Both the position numbers and the translations under genes were made by a program. From an uncultured Collinsella sp. (GTDB taxonomy: Bacteria > Actinomycetota > Coriobacteriia > Coriobacteriales > Coriobacteriaceae): 6,307 nucleotides of DNA. The stretch lies in the NCBI GenBank assembly GCA_902478985.1, contig CABSNH010000093.1:1-6307 (forward strand), in the 5' to 3' direction. Positions 1-5,858 of this stretch are shown piece after piece (positions within the stretch are counted from its first letter, which is position 1; every line of letters starts with the position of its first letter). The notes below the pieces were generated by a model. The model made no database searches, was not told the origin of the DNA, and saw only the letters and a program-made list of their open reading frames with translations.

Positions 1-135
1 ATGTCATGCGGACTCCAAACCAGACCTGATGGTCCAACTTTTTGTCCGCAGTCCCTTTTCACGCATTTAAGTCTGTCCCCAATTAACATTGCTGCGGCAC
101 TTTGCTCAACTAAAGCGTACAATACCGCCTATGCG

Positions 136-142
136 AAAGGGG
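136..142 (+). promoter_or_regulatory. Ribosome binding site deciding the aminotransferase start
   Basis: AAAGGGG lies five bases before the ATG at 148. It favours that start over the open-frame extension to position 1 and over the in-frame ATG at 160. Confidence 0.75.
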
Positions 143-147
143 AACAG

Positions 148-1332
148 ATGATCAACGAAACCATGTATGCTCGCGGTGCGGAAAGCTCCATCATCCGTGA
201 GATTTTTAGCTATGGCCTTGAGCGCAAGGCGCAGATCGGTGCGGAAAACGTATTCGATTTTTCGCTGGGCAATCCGAGCGTTCCGGCACCCGCTGCTGTG
301 GCGGAGTCCATTAAGAAGGCCCTGGAGCTGCCGAGCGACCAGCTGCACGGCTACACGCCCGCACCGGGCCTGCCGCAATGTCGTGCCGCTGTGGCCGAAT
401 CGCTCAACCGCCGCTTTGGCACGAGCTATGAGGGCAAAGACCTCTTTATGACGGTGGGTGCCGCGGCTTCGCTCACCTGCGCGCTCAACGCCGTTACGAA
501 TCCGGGCGACGAGGTTATTGTTATCGCCCCGTACTTTCCGGAGTATCGCGTTTGGATTGAGAAGGCCGGCTGCACGTGTGTCGAGGCGCTTGCCAACGAG
601 GACACATTCCAGCTGAGCGTGGATAACGTATTCAAGGCGATCACCGACAAGACGGCAGCCGTCATTATCGACTCGCCCAACAACCCGACCGGTGCCGTAT
701 ATACGCGCGACACGCTGACGCGACTGGCCAATGTTCTGCGCGAGGCCAACGCTCAGCGCGATCCCGAGAATCCGATTATGCTCATCTCGGATGAGCCGTA
801 CCGCGAGATCGTGTACGGTGCCGAGGTGCCTTGGGTGCCCTCGATCTACGAGCACACCATCGTGTGCTACTCGTATTCCAAGTCGCTGTCGCTGCCGGGT
901 GAGCGCGTGGGGTGGATCTTGGTTCCCAACACCAATCCGCAGGCTGCCCGTCTGATGCCGGCCGTTGCCGGTGCCGCCCGTACGCTGGGCTTCGTGTGCG
1001 CGCCGGCGCTCTTTCAGCGCGTAATTATCGACTGCATCGATGAGCCGAGTGACGTTGAGGCCTATGCACGCAACCGCACCGCGCTTACCGACGCACTAGC
1101 GGAGTATGGCTACACCTATGTTGAGCCGGATGGCGCGTTCTACCTATGGGTGAAAGCATTGGAGCCCGATGCGAATGCGTTTTGCGAGCGCGCAAAGAAG
1201 TATGAGTTGCTTGCGGTTCCCTCGGACAGCTTTGGTATGCCGGGTTGGTTCCGCCTGGGCTATTGCGTGAGTTACGAAACGATTGTCAATTCGCTACCCG
1301 CTTGGAAACAGTTGGCGGACGAGTATCGTTAA
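148..1332 (+). CDS. PLP-dependent class I/II aminotransferase
   Basis: A 394-residue fold-type I aminotransferase, expected to move an amino group between an amino acid and a 2-oxo acid in the cytoplasm using pyridoxal phosphate. Numbered from the ATG at 148, visible family motifs are SLGNPS (39-44, near the substrate pocket), SPNNPTG (176-182), SDEPY with the cofactor-ring Asp215 and Tyr218, SYSKS with the Schiff-base Lys245, the phosphate-binding Arg253 in GERVG, and Arg369 in RLGYC, the usual alpha-carboxylate anchor. Length is normal for the AspC-like group (COG0436). The frame stays open upstream to position 1, but the ATG at 148 has an excellent ribosome site and the upstream residues are not aminotransferase-like. 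Bases 1-147 hold no other gene I can support; a TACAAT at 118-123 could be a -10 but has no convincing -35. The substrate cannot be read from sequence; aspartate or aromatic amino acids are guesses. The next gene is 165 bp away and probably has its own promoter. Confidence 0.93.
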   Translation: MINETMYARGAESSIIREIFSYGLERKAQIGAENVFDFSLGNPSVPAPAAVAESIKKALELPSDQLHGYTPAPGLPQCRAAVAESLNRRFGTSYEGKDLFMTVGAAASLTCALNAVTNPGDEVIVIAPYFPEYRVWIEKAGCTCVEALANEDTFQLSVDNVFKAITDKTAAVIIDSPNNPTGAVYTRDTLTRLANVLREANAQRDPENPIMLISDEPYREIVYGAEVPWVPSIYEHTIVCYSYSKSLSLPGERVGWILVPNTNPQAARLMPAVAGAARTLGFVCAPALFQRVIIDCIDEPSDVEAYARNRTALTDALAEYGYTYVEPDGAFYLWVKALEPDANAFCERAKKYELLAVPSDSFGMPGWFRLGYCVSYETIVNSLPAWKQLADEYR

Positions 1333-1354
1333 AAGTAAAGCGCTCTGCCTACAA

Positions 1355-1370
1355 TGTTTTACGTGAAACG
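1355..1370. promoter_or_regulatory. parS-like ParB binding site
   Basis: The sequence TGTTTTACGTGAAACG matches the widely conserved parS consensus TGTTTCACGTGAAACA at 14 of 16 positions; within the 14-bp core there is one mismatch (C to T at the sixth base of the 16-mer). It lies between genes, as single chromosomal parS sites often do. ParB loads here, spreads along DNA as a CTP-dependent clamp and recruits SMC for chromosome segregation. No parA, parB, dnaA or gyrase gene lies in the window, so nearness to the replication origin cannot be judged. The site overlaps the left arm of a hairpin (1367-1397). Whether ParB tolerates this mismatch is unknown. Confidence 0.5.
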
Positions 1371-1397
1371 GGGTTTGGTGTTAAGCCGGACCCCGTT
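1367..1397 (+). terminator. Hairpin after the aminotransferase, weak terminator candidate
   Basis: AACGGGGTTTGG (1367-1378) pairs with CCGGACCCCGTT (1386-1397) through 12 pairs, two of them G-U, around a 7-base loop. It starts 34 bases past the aminotransferase stop. No run of T follows on either strand, so intrinsic termination would be inefficient; it may be only a transcript 3' end stabiliser. Its left arm shares four bases with the parS-like site. Confidence 0.3.
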
Positions 1398-1430
1398 GTC
1401 ATGGACGTTGTGTCTTTGGGATGGAGTGGT

Positions 1431-1460
1431 TTTACGACTATCGAAGGCAATGCGTACAAT
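1431..1460 (+). promoter_or_regulatory. Candidate sigma-70 type promoter of the PHP phosphatase gene
   Basis: TTTACG (1431-1436; four of six match TTGACA), an 18-base spacer and TACAAT (1455-1460; five of six match TATAAT). Transcription would begin near 1467, giving a leader of about 30 bases with the ribosome site AAGGAG at 1487-1492. Assigned by eye only. Confidence 0.4.
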
Positions 1461-1497
1461 GAATATAAGCGACAGCCGTGCCAGATAAGGAGACCTG

Positions 1498-2319
1498 ATG
1501 CCCTACCTGCTTTCTTGTGACATTCATACCCATACGATGTTCTCTGCGCATGCATATTCGACCATTGAGGAGAATGTGTACTGGGCGGCAGAGCGTGGCC
1601 TGCAGGTGCTCGGGTCTGCCGACCATCTGAGCTCTATGGTTACGGCTTGTCCCAATGACCTGCGCAGTTACCAATTCTTTATCAACCAGGATATCTGGCC
1701 GCGCATTTGGAGCGGCGTGCTGGTGCTGCGTGGTGCCGAGGCCGATATCGTTTCGCTGGACGGAAGCCTGTTTGGCGAGGACACTCCTGTCACGCTCGAT
1801 ATCGCTGGCGATTCGTACAGTCGTCAGCATTCGCTGTTCGATTTGGTTACGCGTAATTTGGATTATTTGGTTGCAAGCGTGCATAATCCACAGATTGCTG
1901 AGGGCGCGACGCTGGCCCAGGCGACCGAGATGTATATCAATGCCCTGGAGCACCCCAAGGTGTTCATGCTGGGTCACACGGGGCGTTCGGGCGTGCCGTT
2001 CGATATCGACGAGGTGCTGTTGGCGGCTAAGGCCAAGCACAAGATTATCGAGATCAACAACCATAGTCTTGAACACGGTGTTGACACTGAGCATTGGGCC
2101 GTATGCCGCAAGATCGCTGAGCGCTGCGCCGAGCTGGGCGTGGGCATTGGCGTTTCGACCGATGCGCACATTGGCATGGCCATTGGTAAGCTCGATTACG
2201 CTCGCAAGATGCTCGACGAGATTCACTTCCCGTTGGATCTGATCGTGACGCGCGATCGCGAGACGCTGCTGCGCGAGATGGCGGCAGCCGGCGTGTGCGA
2301 CCTGCGCAAGGGGATGTAG
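1498..2319 (+). CDS. PHP-domain metallophosphatase, YcdX-like
   Basis: A 273-residue polymerase-and-histidinol-phosphatase (PHP) domain protein, expected to be a cytoplasmic metal-dependent phosphoesterase. All nine ligands of a trinuclear metal site can be placed: His10 and His12 in DIHTHT, His18, His43 in ADH, Glu81 in GAEAD, His129 in SVHN, His160 in GHTGR, and Asp222 and His224 in STDAH. The first four spacings are identical to those I recall for E. coli YcdX (H7, H9, H15, H40), and the order of the rest agrees. It is somewhat longer than YcdX (about 245 residues), with extra residues between Glu81 and His129. The start has a strong AAGGAG site five bases upstream (1487-1492). The physiological substrate is unknown; annotations of such proteins as histidinol phosphatase are often transferred without evidence, and no his genes are nearby. 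It ends 14 bases before a strong terminator. Confidence 0.92.
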   Translation: MPYLLSCDIHTHTMFSAHAYSTIEENVYWAAERGLQVLGSADHLSSMVTACPNDLRSYQFFINQDIWPRIWSGVLVLRGAEADIVSLDGSLFGEDTPVTLDIAGDSYSRQHSLFDLVTRNLDYLVASVHNPQIAEGATLAQATEMYINALEHPKVFMLGHTGRSGVPFDIDEVLLAAKAKHKIIEINNHSLEHGVDTEHWAVCRKIAERCAELGVGIGVSTDAHIGMAIGKLDYARKMLDEIHFPLDLIVTRDRETLLREMAAAGVCDLRKGM

Positions 2320-2333
2320 CGGAATTAATAAAC

Positions 2334-2373
2334 CAAGAAAGGGGGCGGCCCAGACGGGTCGCCCCCTTTCTTG
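2334..2373. terminator. Bidirectional intrinsic terminator between convergent genes
   Basis: CAAGAAAGGGGGCGGCC (2334-2350) pairs with 2357-2373 over 17 positions with one G-U. The six-base spacer CAGACG can close one more C-G pair to leave an AGAC tetraloop. The A-rich foot on one side and T-rich foot on the other (TTTCTTG) supply a U-rich 3' side on both strands. It lies 14 bases after the phosphatase stop and 23 bases past the stop of the - strand methyltransferase, so it probably ends both transcripts. Confidence 0.88.
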
Positions 2374-2396
2374 TCCCAAAAATCTACTGAGGTTGG

Positions 2397-3845
2397 TTAG
2401 CGGCGTTCGAGGACCGCTACGGTTTCGGTGTGGTCGGTATGGGGGAACATGTCGACGGGCGTGATCTTGAGCAGGCGATAGCCTCCGTCGAAGAGCTGAT
2501 GCAGGTCGCGCTCTTGGGTCACGGGGTTGCAGCTGATATAGGTGATGCGGCGCGGCTTAAGTGCGCAGGCAGCTTCGAGGAACTCGGGGGTGGAGCCGGC
2601 GCGCGGCGGATCGATGGAAAGGACATCGATCCGCTCGTTGTTGTCGGCGGCATCTAGGATGTAATCGGTGGCATCGTCGGCCATAAACCATGCGTTGCGA
2701 GTAAGGCCGTTGAGCTCGGCGTTGCGACGTGCGTCAGCGATGCCGGCGTGGTTGCGCTCCACGCCAAGCAGCATAATGCCGATGCCCTTGTCCTGGGCGG
2801 CTTTGGCTGCGCACAGGCCGATGGTACCGCTGCCACAGTAGGCATCCATGAGCACATCGCCCTGGTGCAAATCCATGCCGTCGATAGCGAGCTGATAGAG
2901 CAGCTCGGTCTGTTGCGGGTTGGTCTGATAAAACGCGGTAGGGGAGATATCGAATTCGCAACCGAGCAGCTGGTCGCGCATGCACTCGGCGCCATATACA
3001 ATGCGGGTTTCCTCGCCGAGGATGGCGTTGCCGGGACGTCCGTTGATGTTTTGGGCGACGGTGACGATGTGCGGATTGAGTGCGGCGACAGCCTCAAAGA
3101 ACTCCTGCGCATGCGGCAAGTCGCGCTGAGCGGTCACGAGCGTGACCATGACCTGGTCGGTACGCCAGCCGCAGCGGACGACGGCATAGCGAAGCAAACC
3201 AAGATGCTTGTCCTCATTAAAGGCGGGAATATGCAGCCGCTCAGCTTCGCGTGCGATGCCGTTGAGAATCTGACGGGCGCCCGGTGCCTCGACGGGGCAT
3301 TCGGGTACGGCAACGATCTTGTGCGTGCCGCGCTCAAAGAAACCGCAACGGACAGCGCCCTCTCTGCCGGGGGCAAAGGGAGTGGCGGCCTTATGGCGAA
3401 ACCCGCGCGGCGCAGGATATTTACCCGGGTCGCCCAGGGTGACGCCCATACCGCGAATAGGATCGACAGTAATGCTCTCGCGCTCACAAAGCTCGGCAAA
3501 CAGCTCCTCCATAGCAGCCTGCTTAGCCGCCAACTGCTTCTTATAAGGACGATTGAGCGCCGTGCACCCACCGCAAGCCCGCATGATGGAACAAGGAGAC
3601 TTGGGGTCCACAGCCTTACGCGCAGGCGAAACCGGATCTTTATGCGGGCGCTTGGAGCGAGTCTGAGATGCCTTGTCCTCGCTCCGACGAGAGCTGGCAC
3701 GCTTGGCCTTAGCCCTGCTCTTGGTCAATTTGCTTTTTGCAGCTTTGGAAGACTTGGATTTCGCAGAAGATTTCTCCTCTTTCGACCCCTCAGCCGCCTC
3801 GATCAAAGCACGACGAGCCTTACGCTCCGCACGAGATTCTGCCAT
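2397..3845 (-). CDS. rlmD: 23S rRNA (uracil-C5)-methyltransferase, RlmD/RlmCD type, iron-sulfur
   Basis: A 482-residue SAM-dependent enzyme that should methylate C5 of a uracil in 23S rRNA (U1939, and U747 as well if it behaves like the dual-site RlmCD). Residues 1-83 are a Lys/Arg/Ser/Ala-rich, probably disordered tail. Cys85, Cys91 and Cys94 (CSIMRACGGC), with Cys183 in PECPVE, form the 4Fe-4S signature seen in E. coli RlmD (RumA). FYQTNP is at 305-310, the SAM loop DAYCGSGTIG at 334-343, DPPRAG at 412-417, the nucleophile Cys439 in SCNP, and the general-base Glu474 in HTETV. The catalytic set is complete. No TRAM domain is evident where RumA has one. The next in-frame Met (88) lies beyond Cys85, so the ATG at 3845 is the only sensible start, though its ribosome site is weak (GTGGGG). 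A - strand TACAAT at 3885-3890 may be its -10. TrmA-type tRNA specificity is less likely because of the Fe-S motif. Confidence 0.92.
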   Translation of the reverse strand: MAESRAERKARRALIEAAEGSKEEKSSAKSKSSKAAKSKLTKSRAKAKRASSRRSEDKASQTRSKRPHKDPVSPARKAVDPKSPCSIMRACGGCTALNRPYKKQLAAKQAAMEELFAELCERESITVDPIRGMGVTLGDPGKYPAPRGFRHKAATPFAPGREGAVRCGFFERGTHKIVAVPECPVEAPGARQILNGIAREAERLHIPAFNEDKHLGLLRYAVVRCGWRTDQVMVTLVTAQRDLPHAQEFFEAVAALNPHIVTVAQNINGRPGNAILGEETRIVYGAECMRDQLLGCEFDISPTAFYQTNPQQTELLYQLAIDGMDLHQGDVLMDAYCGSGTIGLCAAKAAQDKGIGIMLLGVERNHAGIADARRNAELNGLTRNAWFMADDATDYILDAADNNERIDVLSIDPPRAGSTPEFLEAACALKPRRITYISCNPVTQERDLHQLFDGGYRLLKITPVDMFPHTDHTETVAVLERR

Positions 3846-3954
3846 GAATTAACCCCACTAATTTACAAATTGAAATCTTAAAGCATTGTACCGTGCCAAG
3901 CTAGCAGACGATATACAAGCGTTCACTTCACGTCAGTGATAAGTCCAACGACGT

Positions 3955-4101
3955 TTGCCCGGCGTGGGCGGGGAGCGACGCGTAATTAAGTTTATCGCGA
4001 GTTCCGCACGCAAAGGAAAGCACTTAATGTGCTTTCCGTCTTGCGCAGGACTGTAGAGCAGGAAACTTAATTACGCGCCGCTCCCCGCCCACGCCGGGCA
4101 A
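3955..4101. repeat. 147-bp near-perfect palindrome in the divergent intergenic region
   Basis: The left arm at 3955-3993 and right arm at 4063-4101 are reverse complements over 39 positions, with only 3978 (A) against 4078 (C) mismatched. The arms begin TTGCCCGGCGTGGGCGG and end near CGTAATTAAGTTT, so they run from GC-rich to AT-rich. The 69-base centre folds further: GGAAAGCAC (4015-4023) with GTGCTTTCC (4029-4037) around loop TTAAT, CGCAA (4009-4013) with TTGCG (4041-4045), and AGTTCC (4000-4005) with GGACT (4048-4052). It has no open frame, no transposase and no obvious flanking target duplication. It separates the methyltransferase from the ABC operon, ending eight bases before that operon's -35. 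It may be a MITE-like or REP-like repeat, or a structural or insulating element. Confidence 0.85.
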
Positions 4102-4109
4102 GCCCTCCC

Positions 4110-4138
4110 TTGTACTCTATCTCACTAAAGTGTATGAT
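4110..4138 (+). promoter_or_regulatory. Candidate promoter of the amino acid ABC operon
   Basis: TTGTAC (4110-4115), a 17-base spacer and TATGAT (4133-4138; five of six match TATAAT). Transcription would start near 4145, leaving a leader of about 49 bases before the ATG at 4194. The spacer contains one of the repeated TAAAGTG boxes. Confidence 0.5.
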
Positions 4139-4176
4139 TCTGAACGTTACATGACTCACTTTACCTAACTAAAGTG
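4124..4176 (+). promoter_or_regulatory. Candidate operator: three TAAAGTG boxes
   Basis: The nine-mer ACTAAAGTG occurs at 4124-4132 and again at 4168-4176, start to start 44 bp (about four helical turns). Its inverse CACTTTA is at 4157-4163, forming with the third box an inverted repeat of 7-bp arms and a 6-base gap. The first box abuts the -10 and is itself a near palindrome (CACTAAAGTG at 4123-4132). The other two lie between the likely start of transcription and the ribosome site. This arrangement fits a dimeric repressor, possibly with looping. The regulator is not in the window and I do not recognise the motif. Confidence 0.5.
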
Positions 4177-4193
4177 CCATCAAGGGGGATACC

Positions 4194-5054
4194 ATGAATA
4201 CCGATATGTCTCGTCGTCAGTTTGTTGGTCTAGCCGGCTCGCTCGCCACGGTGCTTGGCCTTGGTCTTGTCGGTTGCGGCGGTGGCGCCGGCAAGGGCTC
4301 CGCCGCTGGCTCTGCCGCGGCCAAGGATGTGAAGGGCGCTGCGGAGTCCAAGAAGCTCGTGGTGGGCTTTGATAAGTCCTATCCTCCGTATGGTTTTGTG
4401 GGCGACGATGGCGAGTACACCGGCTTTGATCTCGATTTGGCCAAGGCTGTTGCCGATAAGCAGGGCTGGGAGGTCAAATACGAGGCCATCGACTGGGATG
4501 CCAAGGATACGCTGCTCAACTCGGGCGCCATCAACTGTATCTGGAACGGCTTTACCATGGAGGGCCGCGAGGACGACTACACGTTCTCCGAGCCGTACAT
4601 GCTCAACGAGCAGGTGCTGGTGGTAAAGAAGGATGCAGGCATCAAGAGCTGGGACGATCTTGCCGGCAAGACCGTGATTACCCAGACTGATTCCGCTGCA
4701 CAGGATGTGCTCGAGGGCGACCAGAAGGATTTGGCCGCGACGTTTGCCACGCTCGATACCATCGGTGAGTACAACACGGCGTTTATGCAGCTCGAGAGTG
4801 GTGCAGTCGATGCCGTCGCCTGTGACCTCTCGATTGCCCAGTATCAGCTTGCCGCCAAGCCCGATGCCTATATACAGCTTGATGAGCCGCTGTCCAGCGA
4901 GCACTACGCCGTCGGCTTTAAGAAGGGCGACACCAAGTCGGCCGATGCCGTGACCGAGTCGCTCAAGGCACTCTATGAGGACGGCACGGTCAAGGACCTG
5001 TGTGATAAGTATGCGAGCTACGGTCTATCCTTCGACAACTGGGTTTTGAAATAG
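4194..5054 (+). CDS. Amino acid ABC transporter substrate-binding lipoprotein (SBP family 3)
   Basis: A 286-residue extracytoplasmic receptor that captures an amino acid and delivers it to the permease encoded next. The signal peptide ends in a lipobox, LVGC, with Cys28 as the lipidated first residue, followed by a Gly/Ala/Ser-rich linker. A twin-arginine-like motif SRRQF at 6-10 precedes a hydrophobic stretch, so export may be by Tat rather than Sec. The mature part has family-3 hallmarks: GFDKSYPPYGF (58-68), GFDLDLAKA (77-85), NGFTMEGRED (118-127) with Arg125 as the probable ligand-carboxylate contact, FSEPY (131-135) and GAVDAVACD (203-211) with Asp211 as the probable amine contact. The start has AAGGGGG at 4182-4187; the ATG at 4206 is possible but fits that site less well. 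The exact ligand (Gln, Glu, cystine or a basic residue) cannot be read. The stop codon lies inside the left arm of a large hairpin. Confidence 0.94.
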   Translation: MNTDMSRRQFVGLAGSLATVLGLGLVGCGGGAGKGSAAGSAAAKDVKGAAESKKLVVGFDKSYPPYGFVGDDGEYTGFDLDLAKAVADKQGWEVKYEAIDWDAKDTLLNSGAINCIWNGFTMEGREDDYTFSEPYMLNEQVLVVKKDAGIKSWDDLAGKTVITQTDSAAQDVLEGDQKDLAATFATLDTIGEYNTAFMQLESGAVDAVACDLSIAQYQLAAKPDAYIQLDEPLSSEHYAVGFKKGDTKSADAVTESLKALYEDGTVKDLCDKYASYGLSFDNWVLK

Positions 5055-5159
5055 CGGCTTTCCCAAGCACCCGATTTTGCCGTTCAAACCGTCGCTTGCG
5101 TACATTTAGTACGCGACGCTCCTCTTTCACGGCAAACTCGGGCACCTGGAAAACCCGCT
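5053..5159. repeat. 107-bp imperfect palindrome between binding-protein and permease genes
   Basis: Bases 5053-5083 and 5129-5159 are reverse complements at 25 of 31 positions. On exactly the same axis, GCGTAC (5098-5103) pairs with GTACGC (5109-5114) around loop ATTTA, and CGTC (5090-5093) can pair with GACG (5115-5118) past a 4-base bulge. The whole therefore folds as one long hairpin in the mRNA. It begins at the last two bases of the binding-protein stop and ends 45 bases before the permease start used here. No T-run follows, so it is more likely a REP-like mRNA stabiliser or partial attenuator than a full terminator. Confidence 0.8.
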
Positions 5160-5190
5160 TTAGTATTGGGTTCGCTGTTCTGTTGCTGTG

Positions 5191-5198
5191 AAAGAGAG
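5191..5198 (+). promoter_or_regulatory. Ribosome binding site favouring a TTG permease start
   Basis: AAAGAGAG lies six bases before the in-frame TTG at 5205. The alternative ATG codons at 5220 and 5223 have no purine-rich site at normal spacing, only AGG 15 or more bases away. Confidence 0.45.
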
Positions 5199-5204
5199 CT
5201 TAGG

Positions 5205-5858
5205 TTGTCTATTCAAGTCATGATGCAGATGCTTGGCCAGGGGTTCTTGGTCAGTTTGCAGCTGTTTGTGCTGACGCTGCTCGGGTCGATTCCCCTGGGA
5301 ATTCCCGTGGCGTTTATGCGCATGAGCAAGGTCGCGCCGCTGCGCTGGATTGCGCGCATCTACATTTCGGTCATGCGCGGTACGCCGCTCATGCTGCAGA
5401 TGTTTGCCATCTACTTTGCCCCGTATTACGTGTTCGGCATCTCGCTCACGCCCGATTCCAAATGGACGGCGTGCGTTGTGGCGTTCATCATCAACTACGC
5501 CGGCTACTTTGCCGAGATCTATCGCTCGGGCTTGCAGTCGATTCCGCGCGGTCAATATGAGGCCGCCGAGGTGCTGGGCTATTCGCGCACGCAGACGTTT
5601 CTGTATATCGTGATGCCGCAGGTCGCCAAGCGTATTCTGCCGGCGATGGGCAACGAGATCATCACGCTGGTCAAGGACACGTCGCTGGCGTTTGCCATTG
5701 GCGTGGGTGAGATGTTCTCGACCGCCAAGGCGCTGGTTGCCTCGCAGGTGAGCATGGTGCCGTTTGCGATTGCGGCGCTGATCTACTGGGTCTTTAACTT
5801 CGTGGTCGAGATGCTGCTGGGCGCCGCCGAGAAAAAATTGGATTACTACCATGATTAA
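5205..5858 (+). CDS. Amino acid ABC transporter permease (HisM/GlnP family)
   Basis: A 217-residue inner-membrane subunit from the TTG start; 213 residues if translation begins at ATG 5220. The upstream frame runs to a TTG at 5166, but those residues (a Cys-rich stretch) are not family-like. Hydrophobic segments lie at about 14-37, 62-80, 88-106, 148-168 and 185-206, consistent with the five-helix polar amino acid permease. Family motifs are MRGTPL (57-62), the cytoplasmic EAA loop YEAAEVLGYSRTQTF (118-132) that docks the ATPase, and KDTSLAFAIGVGEM (157-170). As the only permease seen in the window, it probably acts as a homodimer. It follows the binding-protein gene after a 107-bp palindrome and overlaps the ATPase gene by 8 bp, which suggests translational coupling. 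Function is secure; the exact start is not. Confidence 0.92.
   Translation: MSIQVMMQMLGQGFLVSLQLFVLTLLGSIPLGIPVAFMRMSKVAPLRWIARIYISVMRGTPLMLQMFAIYFAPYYVFGISLTPDSKWTACVVAFIINYAGYFAEIYRSGLQSIPRGQYEAAEVLGYSRTQTFLYIVMPQVAKRILPAMGNEIITLVKDTSLAFAIGVGEMFSTAKALVASQVSMVPFAIAALIYWVFNFVVEMLLGAAEKKLDYYHD

Noticed and set aside
10..44. Short GGAC/GTCC and GACC/GGTC pairings followed by a T-run, a possible terminator of an upstream gene
   Set aside because: Only 4-bp stems form and the alternatives compete; too weak to call.
1..147. In-frame N-terminal extension of the aminotransferase starting at position 1
   Set aside because: The added 49 residues do not resemble the family N-terminus, and a strong ribosome site points to the ATG at 148; the open frame here is incidental.
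1438..2379. Long - strand open frame of 313 codons opposite the PHP gene
   Set aside because: It runs through the terminator hairpin and covers a gene with all nine metal ligands on the other strand; no domain is recognisable.
2748..3881. Long + strand open frame of 377 codons opposite the methyltransferase
   Set aside because: It is the complement of a gene with complete catalytic motifs, its translation shows no recognisable domain, and GC-rich DNA commonly leaves such antisense frames open.
3923..3939. Inverted repeat TCACT-N7-AGTGA upstream of the methyltransferase
   Set aside because: Arms of 5 bp are too short to stand out, and it is not clearly placed relative to a promoter.
3950..4106. 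Target-site duplication around the 147-bp palindrome
   Set aside because: Flanks GACGT on the left and GCCCT on the right do not match, so transposition is not directly supported.
4139..4193. Riboswitch or T-box leader ahead of the binding-protein gene
   Set aside because: The predicted leader is only about 49 bases and has no T-box or known aptamer core; the repeated boxes suit a protein operator better.
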